Positions 1-6,562 of a stretch of 39,665 nt of DNA are shown piece by piece. The position numbers were made by a program, and so were the translations under genes. The notes under the pieces are model-generated. The model was not told the origin of the DNA and made no database searches. It was given only the letters and a program-made list of their open reading frames with translations. This DNA comes from Bacillota bacterium (GTDB taxonomy: Bacteria; Bacillota; Clostridia; Acetivibrionales; DSM-1351): NCBI GenBank assembly GCA_023397905.1, contig JAEWSZ010000216.1:1-39665 (forward strand), in the 5' to 3' direction. Within the stretch, counting starts at the first letter, position 1. Every line of letters begins with the position of its first letter.

Positions 1-2
1 TT

Positions 3-551
3 TCAGAAAGAAACAGCCCGGAGGAGAAGGACTATCAGAATGAGCGTGACCTTGTTATCAGGAGCCTTGTACGGGAATTGAAGTTCAGGAAGCAGGAGAA
101 CGAGGATATTGACAGGGAATTGGAAAGACTGATACAACTCACAGGTTACAAGCTTCATATCATGCCGGGTATTAACCTTATCACAGCGGCAGGCATTATC
201 TCTGAGATTGGAAATATTGAAAGGTTCTCGAACTCAGACAAGCTGGCTCGGTTCAGCGGTATTGCTCCTGTGAATTTCAGCTCTGCCGGAAAGGGCAAAG
301 ACCAGCGAAGTAGACAGGGCAACAGGGTTCTCAACGCAATATTCCACTTTCTTGCAATCCAATTGGTGCGGGTAAATCCAAACGGTAAGGCAAGACATCC
401 GGTATTTAGAGAATATTTTGAAAGTAAGCTCAAGGAAGGCAAAACAAAGCCGCAAGCCCTTGTCTGCATAACCAGAAGAGCTGTAAGGATTATTTACGGC
501 ATGATGAGGACAAAAACAGAATACAAACCATTTGAAAAGTTGGTAGATTAA
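3..551 (+). CDS. IS110-family transposase, C-terminal part (5' end outside the window)
   Basis: The reading frame is open to the left edge, so the start lies outside the window; about 182 residues are seen. The C-terminal half matches the Transposase_20 (IS116/IS110/IS902) domain: a helix-hairpin-helix-like stretch (MPGINLITAAGIISEIGNI), then LARFSGIAPVNFSSAGKG with the serine-containing SSAGKG segment that fits the catalytic Ser region, then a QGNRVLNAIFHFLA helix. Known of the family: these enzymes pair a RuvC-like DEDD domain (here off-window) with this Ser domain and are guided by a bridge RNA from a non-coding end of the element. I see no terminal inverted repeat in the following 129 bases, which is normal for the IS110 subgroup, so the right end of the element cannot be fixed. 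The only mobile-element gene in the window. Confidence 0.9.
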   Translation, partial: SERNSPEEKDYQNERDLVIRSLVRELKFRKQENEDIDRELERLIQLTGYKLHIMPGINLITAAGIISEIGNIERFSNSDKLARFSGIAPVNFSSAGKGKDQRSRQGNRVLNAIFHFLAIQLVRVNPNGKARHPVFREYFESKLKEGKTKPQALVCITRRAVRIIYGMMRTKTEYKPFEKLVD

Positions 552-680
552 TGTTATTTAGAACCATCATTATGTTAAAATAGAATTGTAAAAAATGTAA
601 ATAAGTTTCTGTAAGGAGGCTTCATATAGAGCGGGTTTTTTAGAGGGTAAGGAAAGTATAAACAAATTGGAGGAAAAACA

Positions 681-1046
681 ATGTTAAACACTGATGAAAT
701 ATACTTTAGAGAAGATATTGAACGCTTAACGAATTATATCCGAAATGAAAAGGATTGGGCTGATTTATCAAACATATTTATTGAGAAGGGATTTGATTTA
801 GCCGAAATTCTATTAATAGCCTTTCATGAAGATGAGGAGGAAATGGAATATGGTGTTATAGTAACAAAAGAAAAGAGAGTTTTACAATATTCTAGGTTGA
901 CTGAAAAAGGTAAAAACAATATAGATAATTTTAATATTAGTGATATTACGAATGATAGTGAAGCTAAAGGCGATTATCCACAAATAGAAATAGCTTTTAA
1001 AATGATTGATGATGGATTATTATACAAATGGACTTGTATCAGATGA
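681..1046 (+). CDS. Hypothetical acidic protein, possible immunity protein
   Basis: A 121-residue protein with a good ribosome binding site (GGAGG at 671-675, before the ATG). It is acidic and cytoplasmic in character, with no signal peptide or membrane segment. Recognisable patterns are limited to an early helical part (REDIERLTNYIRNEKDW) and a central beta-rich part around EEMEYGVIVTKEKRVLQYSRL. I do not recognise the family. The immunity reading comes only from context: it opens a run of small, unrelated, A+T-rich genes that includes SUKH and SUFU proteins. Its stop overlaps (ATGA) the start of a broken SUKH-like fragment. Confidence 0.6.
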   Translation: MLNTDEIYFREDIERLTNYIRNEKDWADLSNIFIEKGFDLAEILLIAFHEDEEEMEYGVIVTKEKRVLQYSRLTEKGKNNIDNFNISDITNDSEAKGDYPQIEIAFKMIDDGLLYKWTCIR

Positions 1047-1242
1047 TGGCGGAGTTATTTGGGGAAACTGATATTATCGTTGAAAGAAACAGGACATATG
1101 AAGTTGCTGAGTATGCGAAAGGCTATGTTGCTGTCGGAAGTACTGGGAGCGGTACAAAGCGCGCAAACCACACAAGGATGTGTTGGAACAAGCTATTTTG
1201 ATAATTGCAGAAATGAAAAAAGAAAAGGGTGAAATTGAGTGA
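1046..1242 (+). pseudogene. Chimeric debris: SUKH-like fragment joined to the 3' tail of a DUF4304-like gene
   Basis: From the ATG at 1046 the frame reads MAELFGETDIIVERNRTYEV and goes on through AEYAKGYVAVGSTGSG. That is a piece of a SUKH (SMI1/KNR4) protein, where the usual motif is tYxVxEYxPGYxAIGsxGgG. At 1144 homology switches to the tail of the gene at 2140-2781. In another frame 1144-1242 reads WERYKARKPHKDVLEQAILI and ends in stop, against WERYRALKPCQDVLEQALLI in the intact gene. The SUKH frame runs out of homology and stops soon after. This is a recombination or deletion scar and unlikely to make a working protein. Confidence 0.7.
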
Positions 1243-1394
1243 TTATTGAATCTGAGAATGGCCAAAAACTTATAAATCCGACAAAACATCAAGTATTTGC
1301 TGAAATATCAAAACTGGATGGAGTAAGTAATTCTTACATGGCGTTAGAAGACGACAGCGAGAGCTATATACAGGCTGGCGGAGGGCCTGTAGAA
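1144..1394 (+). repeat. Direct repeat copy 1 (251 bp, pairs with 2683-2933)
   Basis: Aligned by eye with 2683-2933 without indels at a constant offset of 1,539 bases and about 16 mismatches (roughly 94% identity). It carries the 3' tail of a DUF4304-like gene and the first ~51 codons of the next gene. Homology starts at TGGGAGCGGTAC and ends at the GTAGAA/GTGGAA codons. The copy is a remnant: both genes in it are truncated. Confidence 0.85.
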
Positions 1395-1424
1395 CTTTTT
1401 AAAGCCTTAGCCGCCATGCTTTAA
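1239..1424 (+). pseudogene. Truncated copy of the immunity-like gene at 2778-3173
   Basis: It starts with the same GTGA overlap as the intact copy and matches it for about 51 residues (for example TKHQVFAEISKLDGVSNSYM), then diverges after GGGPVE into an unrelated ten-residue tail and stops. The intact paralogue is 131 residues, so about 60% of the protein is missing. It is read as a broken gene, although a short peptide could still be made. Confidence 0.75.
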
Positions 1425-1513
1425 ACGCTTTTAACCACATTTTTTATTCTATATACTATGTAGTACAATAGACAGCTTATATCAAAGGCTAAGATTAAAA
1501 AGGAGTTGTGTTT

Positions 1514-2086
1514 ATGTTAGAAGATATATTCAAGAAGTCACTCAATTTGTCTTCAAAATTAAGACCTGAGTATCCGCAAAGTCTTGGTTTGAAATATGGT
1601 AAATGGGAAGATATTTTTAAAAACTTGAACTTCCCTATTCCTGAACTATTTGCAGCAATATATAATAATGTCTCTGGAACAAAGAGGTCAGTAGAAGAGC
1701 AGCAGTTAATGGATTTTGTTCCAGGATATAGACTGATACATATTTCGGAGTTGATAGGAGAGAAGGATACTCTTGATAGTATATTGGAGAATCAACAATT
1801 AGCAGCGAATGAAATAGTGTTTCCTTTATTAGTGAATTACTCAAGCGATTTTATTTGTTACTGCATGAATAACAACGGAGAAGAAAAAATCTGTATTTTA
1901 ATGAACGACAGTGGTGAATTAATTTTAATGTATAATTCACCTTGCAAATTTCTAGAAACTATATGTGAGTTTTATACGCAGGGAGTATATTTCCTTGATT
2001 CTGAAAGATACCTTGATTATGATATTGATAAAGAAAGTATTATAGGCGCAAGAATGAATCCTGGAATTAACTACTGGATGGAATAA
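1514..2086 (+). CDS. SUKH (SMI1/KNR4)-superfamily immunity-like protein
   Basis: About 190 residues. The ATG at 1514 is preferred over the in-frame GTG at 1508 because AGGAG at 1501-1505 is then 8 bases upstream. The architecture fits SUKH: an N-terminal helical part with IPELFAAIYNNVSG (the usual LP..y..fl..tnG segment), a middle with FVPGYRLIHISELI, then a beta core VFPLLVNYSSDFICYCMNNN and NSPCKFLETICEFYTQGVYF. Known of the family: SUKH proteins often neutralise toxins of polymorphic and contact-dependent systems, including nucleases. That it is an immunity protein here is inference from fold and neighbourhood. Confidence 0.7.
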   Translation: MLEDIFKKSLNLSSKLRPEYPQSLGLKYGKWEDIFKNLNFPIPELFAAIYNNVSGTKRSVEEQQLMDFVPGYRLIHISELIGEKDTLDSILENQQLAANEIVFPLLVNYSSDFICYCMNNNGEEKICILMNDSGELILMYNSPCKFLETICEFYTQGVYFLDSERYLDYDIDKESIIGARMNPGINYWME

Positions 2087-2139
2087 GGTTTATTACAGGT
2101 TGCTAAATGTAAAATAAATTAAGGGGTGATTTATTGGCT

Positions 2140-2781
2140 ATGTCATTAATAGATGAAACCTTAAATAAATTAATTATTGAGGGATTGAATCCAAAGCTTG
2201 AACAGTTGGGGTTTAGATTATACAGCAAAAAAACATTTCAAAAAAAGGTCCATGAGTTCAAGTTTGTATTAAATGTTCAATTAAGGAAAATATCAGGTCA
2301 AGATGCGGGATATGTATCGGTTTATCCTGGAATTGTATATGATGAATTAAATAGCATAGCATCTGAATTAGAGGGTGTAGAGCCAAGAAAAGGCTGGCCA
2401 ATTGCAGCGGCAAATGTAGGGAATTTCAAACCTAAAGAAGAGTTTATCGAATGGCCTTTAACCACTACTACAAACATATTAGCCCTTAGTGAAGTAATAA
2501 ACTGTAGTATTGAAGATTATGCCGTGCCATTTTGGGAGCAATTTTCTACAGTCGCAGGATTGATTGGGGGTTACGAAAAGAATGCCCCACGTTTAGCAAT
2601 ATCAGGAAATTATAATTGGCGTATGGCAGCCGCATACTGTTTAACAGGAAGGCACGAAGCTGCAATTGATTTGTTGAGAAAATGGGAGCGGTACAGAGCG
2701 CTCAAACCATGCCAGGATGTGTTGGAACAAGCTCTTTTGATAATTGCAAAAATGAAAAACGAAAAGGGTGATATTAAGTGA
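2140..2781 (+). CDS. DUF4304-like protein
   Basis: About 213 residues. Two starts are possible: TTG at 2134 or ATG at 2140, with AAGGGGTG at 2121-2128 serving either; ATG is chosen. The N-terminal part (LNPKLEQLGFRLYSKKTFQKK, then FKFVLNVQLRKIS and YVSVYPGI) resembles DUF4304: a helix, then 'GF+', then beta strands that keep aromatic residues. The C-terminal third is helical (NWRMAAAYCLTGRHEAAIDLL) and looks like a single TPR-type pair. Its stop overlaps the next start (GTGA), so the two are probably translationally coupled. A diverged copy of its 3' end sits at 1144-1242. Function unknown; immunity-type by context. Confidence 0.55.
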   Translation: MSLIDETLNKLIIEGLNPKLEQLGFRLYSKKTFQKKVHEFKFVLNVQLRKISGQDAGYVSVYPGIVYDELNSIASELEGVEPRKGWPIAAANVGNFKPKEEFIEWPLTTTTNILALSEVINCSIEDYAVPFWEQFSTVAGLIGGYEKNAPRLAISGNYNWRMAAAYCLTGRHEAAIDLLRKWERYRALKPCQDVLEQALLIIAKMKNEKGDIK

Positions 2782-2933
2782 TTATTGAATTGGAGAATGG
2801 CCAAAAACTTATAAATCCAACAAAACATCAAGTATTTGCTGAAATATCAAAACTGGATGGAGTAAGTAATTCTTACATGGCGTTAGAAGACGACAGCGAG
2901 AGCTACATACAGGTTGGCGGAGGGCCTGTGGAA
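2683..2933 (+). repeat. Direct repeat copy 2 (intact context, pairs with 1144-1394)
   Basis: This copy lies across the junction of the DUF4304-like gene and the following immunity-like gene, both intact. It is therefore the likely source or less rearranged version. The constant offset suggests a tandem duplication of the two-gene unit followed by deletion in the upstream copy. Confidence 0.85.
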
Positions 2934-3173
2934 TTTACTGCGGAGGTCAGAAAAATGACTCCGGAAGAAAAATTTACACATTGGAAAGCGGGATTGCTTA
3001 ACTCAAAAAATAATGGAGATAGAAATATTGTTATTTCAGGATCAGTAGTTAGAGTAAGATCAAATCAGGTACTGGATAAAAATATGGTAGTGCAGTTGTT
3101 TGAGGCTTTTATGGAGGGTGATTATTTTCCCGCAGTAGTTGAATGGGAAGAAATGACTGATATGTTCAAATAG
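2778..3173 (+). CDS. Small immunity-like protein (possibly Imm1-like)
   Basis: A 131-residue protein starting at a GTG that overlaps the upstream stop. The N-terminal pattern NGQKLINPTKHQVFAEISKL, then NSYMALEDDSESYIQVGGGP, resembles Imm1-type immunity proteins: 'npt..ei..ai..Ld', then a strand ending in a Gly-rich turn. This assignment is from memory of the pattern and is weak. The C-terminus has a W-containing strand/helix (FPAVVEWEEMTDMF). A truncated paralogue lies at 1239-1424. Probably coupled to the DUF4304-like gene in a two-gene unit. Confidence 0.55.
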   Translation: MIIELENGQKLINPTKHQVFAEISKLDGVSNSYMALEDDSESYIQVGGGPVEFTAEVRKMTPEEKFTHWKAGLLNSKNNGDRNIVISGSVVRVRSNQVLDKNMVVQLFEAFMEGDYFPAVVEWEEMTDMFK

Positions 3174-3301
3174 GTTTTAAAAAGATATTAACTGGTGTCT
3201 CTGGTAAAACCATCAATAGAGGTTAGCATATCAAATTTTCAGTAATGAAGCCGATAAATATAAGGATCTAATAATAGATATCAAATAGGAGATATAACAT
3301 A

Positions 3302-3706
3302 ATGGACAGATTTCCCATGATTTTTTCAATGTATAGTAAATATTGTGCTGAAGGTGATTATATTGAAGCATTAAAATTTTTAGAAAATGAGTGGAACGAA
3401 TTACCGGAGCCTAAGAATGAACAAATGGAGAGTTTTCATATTGTAGAATTTATTACTGAAATACATTTGATACTTAAAGATTTTTGTAATGCAAAAGAAT
3501 GGTCGATGAAGATTTTTGAGTGTGATAGAAAAAGAGCTGATATTGGTGAAAGAGAGTTTTTAGTTGGCAAAGTTAATTATGAATTGGGAGATTTCGAGCA
3601 AGCAAAAAAGTATTTTGAAGTAGCAAGTCAGAAATCTAATGGAAGAATTTTTTCTGAACGTGATGGGCAGTATCTTAAATTCTTCAAAAAAGGTATTATT
3701 GAATAA
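3302..3706 (+). CDS. TPR-like small helical protein
   Basis: A 134-residue protein preceded by AGGAG at 3287-3291. It reads as all-helical with tetratricopeptide-like pairs: MYSKYCAEGDYIEALKFLEN near the N-terminus and VNYELGDFEQAKKYFEVASQ near the C-terminus. Both contain the 'G-D-[FY]-x-x-A-x-x-[FY]' pattern. TPR-like proteins of this size occur in bacterial immunity arrays, but nothing in the sequence gives a specific role. Confidence 0.6.
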   Translation: MDRFPMIFSMYSKYCAEGDYIEALKFLENEWNELPEPKNEQMESFHIVEFITEIHLILKDFCNAKEWSMKIFECDRKRADIGEREFLVGKVNYELGDFEQAKKYFEVASQKSNGRIFSERDGQYLKFFKKGIIE

Positions 3707-3759
3707 CTTAATAGATATGTATAGAGCGAGAATCGAACTGTTTGGAAAAGGATGATACT

Positions 3760-4116
3760 ATGAGGTTTCGTGAACCTATTGAATTTCAAGACATTATAAA
3801 AATTGTTAAAGAAAATGTGGATGAAGGTGTCTCATATTGTATTTACTCAAAAATATCAGATTCAAATTATTTGAAGTTAGATACAATTTGTTATATTGAT
3901 GATTATCCGGAAATTACTGACGAAGATGAGGAAATATTTTCAGAATTTGCAGTACATAATTCATTAGACTTACTTTTTAGAGAAGAACTTGTTCAAGATG
4001 TTGTTCATAATGTGTTACGTCAGAAAGCAGCAGCTACGGATGAAGAAATTCTTAAAGCAATTCTGTATTATGATGATAAAGATGATTTTATGGATTTTAA
4101 AGTATCGGGCAAATAA
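3760..4116 (+). CDS. Hypothetical small acidic protein
   Basis: About 118 residues from the ATG at 3760, preferred over the TTG at 3742 because GGAAAAGGA at 3744-3752 then sits at normal distance. It is strongly acidic (YIDDYPEITDEDEEIFSEFA) and ends in a helix plus YYDDKDDFMDF. I do not recognise the family. Acidic small proteins are common among inhibitors of nucleases, which fits the surrounding array, but this is only context. Confidence 0.5.
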   Translation: MRFREPIEFQDIIKIVKENVDEGVSYCIYSKISDSNYLKLDTICYIDDYPEITDEDEEIFSEFAVHNSLDLLFREELVQDVVHNVLRQKAAATDEEILKAILYYDDKDDFMDFKVSGK

Positions 4117-4184
4117 AATGGTTTGAATTGTAAGAGAACTTTTGTTTAATCTTTCTAAAAACATCAAGCGTTAGGAGTGTAAAA

Positions 4185-4670
4185 ATGGAATCAATACAAG
4201 ATATATATGAACGAATTCTGAAAATAAGTTGGTTTGAGAATTGTGGTGCTGATATTGTTAATATAGATATTAGCTATCAACAAACAAAAAGTCGCAGCGA
4301 AGCTATTAGAAAAAGTAGAAGCAGCACATGGGGTAATATGGAACTGGAAGCGCGCAATTTATTAACTATTGATCTTCATATGAATTGGCGAGCTGAATAT
4401 AGGATGTGGAATGACATCACTGACAAGGCAAAGGAATTATTAAAATCTGGTTTAATTCCGAATATTGCTAAATGCTTGGAAAGTAAAGAGCTGGACATTT
4501 CAATATTACAAAATGTGGAATGGGATATACTTGCTGCGATTATGGAACATGTATATAGTCCTTATGTAGATCCAGGATTTTATACAAAACTATTGAGAAT
4601 TTATGAAATGGGTTATTTTCCATGTGGGTGGATAGGTAAATGGCCGGATGGAAAATTGTTGATTTATTAA
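4185..4670 (+). CDS. Hypothetical protein ending in a W-G-x-W-P-x-G-K motif
   Basis: A 161-residue protein with GGAGTG at 4173-4178 ahead of the ATG. The C-terminal part, FYTKLLRIYEMGYFPCGWIG followed by KWPDGKLLIY, is a recurring ending in small bacterial proteins that I recognise only as a motif, not by name. A central stretch (LTIDLHMNWRAEYRMWNDIT) is rich in Trp. No membrane segment. By position it belongs to the immunity-like array; its activity is unknown. Confidence 0.55.
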   Translation: MESIQDIYERILKISWFENCGADIVNIDISYQQTKSRSEAIRKSRSSTWGNMELEARNLLTIDLHMNWRAEYRMWNDITDKAKELLKSGLIPNIAKCLESKELDISILQNVEWDILAAIMEHVYSPYVDPGFYTKLLRIYEMGYFPCGWIGKWPDGKLLIY

Positions 4671-4727
4671 TATTATATTGTCAAAATCTTTAAAATGTTT
4701 TGTATTATGCGAGAAGAGAGGATTTAT

Positions 4728-5369
4728 ATGGATTATAAATTTAAGAAAGATTATGAAATAGGCAAAATGTACAAGCATATTGAAAAGTACATTGGCAGAC
4801 CTGATTATATCAATATTGATACAATGACTGATGATGTAGACGTAAATTTATATACACTTTTAGCAAATAATAAAAGAAGGTACCATACATTGATAACAGC
4901 AGGAATGAGCGGATTACCAACACTGGTACCAGAAGATCAATCTGTGTGGAAGTATACGGAGCTTATGATTTATTTACCTGAATCTTGGCCAGTTTCAAAA
5001 GAATCAATAAAAAACTTTGAAGAATATTGGCCCATTGGTTGGTTAAGAAAACTTAGTAAGTTTCCACATGAAAATAAAACATGGTTCTGCTGGGGAGATA
5101 CTATTCCAAATGGCGAAATGCCAGTGCCGTTTGCTTCAAATACTGACTTGTGCTGCATGCTTCTTCTACCGCCAATACAAGAAGATGAAGATTTTTTTGA
5201 GTTGAAAATAAATAATGAGAAAACAATAAGATTTTTAGTTGTTGTTCCTATTTACAAAGAAGAGATGGAGTTTAAACTTAAAAATGGATATGGAAAGTTA
5301 TTGGATAAATTTGATATCAATAACATTAATGATATTATAAATATCAACAGGTTAAATACATGTAGATGA
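4728..5369 (+). CDS. SUFU (suppressor-of-fused) domain protein, probable immunity protein
   Basis: About 213 residues. The ATG at 4728 is chosen because GAAGAGAGGA lies just upstream; the longer in-frame start at 4695 has no such site. The SUFU pattern is clear and in order: YHTLITAGMSGLPT, then a TELMIYLPESWPVS strand, WPIGWLRKLSKFPHENKTWF, the WGDTIPNGE turn, PFASNTDLCCMLLLPPIQED, and FLVVVPIYKEEMEFKLKNGYGKLLDKF. Known of the family: bacterial SUFU proteins occur repeatedly in immunity loci of polymorphic toxin systems. No cognate toxin is visible nearby. Confidence 0.85.
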   Translation: MDYKFKKDYEIGKMYKHIEKYIGRPDYINIDTMTDDVDVNLYTLLANNKRRYHTLITAGMSGLPTLVPEDQSVWKYTELMIYLPESWPVSKESIKNFEEYWPIGWLRKLSKFPHENKTWFCWGDTIPNGEMPVPFASNTDLCCMLLLPPIQEDEDFFELKINNEKTIRFLVVVPIYKEEMEFKLKNGYGKLLDKFDINNINDIININRLNTCR

Positions 5370-5446
5370 ATTTAATTGGAAGCTGCTAGTTCTCCAATAG
5401 ATCTCATAAAAATGAAGATGTACATGAACAGCAGGAGGAAATAATA

Positions 5447-5827
5447 ATGGACAAGAAAGAAAAACTGATCTATGAAATAGCTCATCATAATATTGAGAGT
5501 GTAAAAGAAGCAATAAAGGAAGGGTATGATGTAAACTATAGAGACGGAGATGGAAGTACGTATTTACATGTTGCAGTTATTAATTTTGACTTAGAAATTA
5601 CAAAACTATTAATTGAGGCAGGAGCAGAAATAGATTGTGTTGATAATAATAAAAACACACCTCTAATTTACGCCGTAAACAGAAAAGATCCGAGGCTTTA
5701 TGAAATAGCAAAATACTTAATTAAAAATGGAGCGGATTTGGATCTGAAAGCAGGTAAATATACTGCAAGAGAACTTATTAATATGTTTGAAAGAAAAGAA
5801 TTAATCCCCAAAGAGTTATCGCTATAA
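5447..5827 (+). CDS. Ankyrin-repeat protein
   Basis: A 126-residue protein with AGGAGG at 5431-5436. It holds about three ankyrin repeats: DGDGSTYLHVAVINFDLEIT with KLLIEAGAEIDCVD, then NNKNTPLIYAVNRKDPRLYE with IAKYLIKNGADLDLK, plus a partial first repeat (IAHHNIESVKEAIKEGYDVN). No toxin or secretion domain is attached. Small stand-alone ankyrin proteins are frequent in immunity arrays and act by protein binding; the partner is unknown. It is the last gene of the array before the repeat element. Confidence 0.85.
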   Translation: MDKKEKLIYEIAHHNIESVKEAIKEGYDVNYRDGDGSTYLHVAVINFDLEITKLLIEAGAEIDCVDNNKNTPLIYAVNRKDPRLYEIAKYLIKNGADLDLKAGKYTARELINMFERKELIPKELSL

Positions 5828-5914
5828 ACCCCGACAAAGAGTTTGCAGGCGGAAATAGGGAATAGTTAATAAAATTATATTAATATTTATAAGAGCCATA
5901 AGGATTTGTTACCA

Positions 5915-6070
5915 AAGTCAATTATGGTTGAAAGCCTTCGCCGTTCGTGCGAATATTGCTTTTAAGCTGGCTTTCAACGCAGTTTGGGTTTGTTGTATGA
6001 TTTTTTTATACTTCAGGAGGCTTCAGCCTCAAACCCAAACTATCGGCTTTAAGCCGATAGTAATTGACTT
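5915..6070 (+). repeat. Cloverleaf-like intergenic element (copy A)
   Basis: A 10-bp outer stem (AAGTCAATTA at 5915-5924, TAATTGACTT at 6061-6070) encloses three stem-loops. The first pairs GTTGAAAGCC (5927-5936) with GGCTTTCAAC (5969-5978). The second pairs AGTTTGGGTTT (5981-5991) with AAACCCAAACT (6031-6041), with a GAGGCT/AGCCTC hairpin inside its loop. The third pairs ATCGGCTT (6042-6049) with AAGCCGAT (6051-6058). All stems are perfect. A shorter relative is at 34018-34072 and a partial one near 16734-16777. It fills most of the gap between the immunity array and the injection-system operon and carries no convincing ORF of its own. Confidence 0.75.
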
Positions 6071-6179
6071 TTGTAACGGTCCTTTTTTGTTTTCCGGTTG
6101 TTTATATGCCATTGTAATTTACTTTATTAATGAGCGAGCAGCTTTTTTATCAAAAAAGTTTAACAAAAGGAGAATTCTC

Positions 6180-6392
6180 ATGGAACAGATTAAAAGCATT
6201 ATAGACCTTTTGAAAAAGATCAACAGCAAAAATACTGCTGTCCTTGATTCCTGCAGTGATGACAAGCTGCAGCAGGATATGGAATACGAGAACCTGTACC
6301 AGGCCCTTTGGCTGGCGGATTTCAAATTAAAAAATGCCATAGGGCTGCTGGAAGCGGTGGAAAGGGAACTAGCGGGCTGCCGGAAAAACTAA
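6180..6392 (+). CDS. Small helical protein at the head of the CIS operon
   Basis: A 70-residue protein from the ATG at 6180, with AAAGGAG at 6166-6172. The frame is open further upstream, but that part lies in the cloverleaf repeat and is not coding. The sequence is helical (MEQIKSIIDLLKKINSKN near the start, LYQALWLADFKLKNAIGLLE later), soluble and slightly acidic, with Cys residues near the middle and end. I do not recognise the family. It lies 170 bases before the AAA+ ATPase gene in the same direction and may be an accessory or assembly factor of the particle, but nothing in the sequence proves it. Confidence 0.6.
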   Translation: MEQIKSIIDLLKKINSKNTAVLDSCSDDKLQQDMEYENLYQALWLADFKLKNAIGLLEAVERELAGCRKN

Positions 6393-6435
6393 AAATTTGA
6401 AAAATTCTTTTTAAATCCAGTTGTAAAGTGATACC

Positions 6436-6454
6436 GGAAATTTCCATATATAAT
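6436..6454 (+). promoter_or_regulatory. Candidate -10 box with an upstream 10-bp palindrome
   Basis: TATAAT at 6449-6454 is a consensus -10 hexamer. No good -35 box lies at 16-18 bases; TTGTAA at 6421 is too far away. The perfect palindrome GGAAATTTCC (6436-6445) sits directly upstream, where a regulator could bind. Position suits a promoter for the ATPase-led operon. Confidence 0.3.
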
Positions 6455-6485
6455 GAAGAGGTTGAAACCACAACATATAGATAAA

Positions 6486-6525
6486 ATGCTTCGCATAAAA
6501 CAAGATATGCGGTTTTGCCAAGCAT
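6486..6525 (+). promoter_or_regulatory. Stem-loop in the leader of the CIS ATPase gene
   Basis: ATGCTT (6486-6491) pairs with AAGCAT (6520-6525), and directly inside it CGCATA (6492-6497) pairs with TATGCG (6506-6511) around an 8-nt loop. The eight bases GTTTTGCC bulge on the 3' side. This gives 12 base pairs with one bulge, ending about 24 bases before the ribosome binding site. It is not followed by a U-run, so it is not a normal terminator. Confidence 0.4.
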
Positions 6526-6562
6526 AAATTGCAGTACAAAATGAGCTCAAAGGACTGGGCAT

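Noticed and set aside
5915..6070. tRNA or tmRNA
   Set aside because: Multi-arm folding is tempting, but there is no acceptor/CCA end, no T-loop sequence and the arm sizes do not fit.
5928..6179. Upstream extension of the 70-residue ORF into a longer protein
   Set aside because: This part is the stem-loop repeat; the strong ribosome binding site and ATG are at 6166-6182, and the translated extension is repeat-derived.
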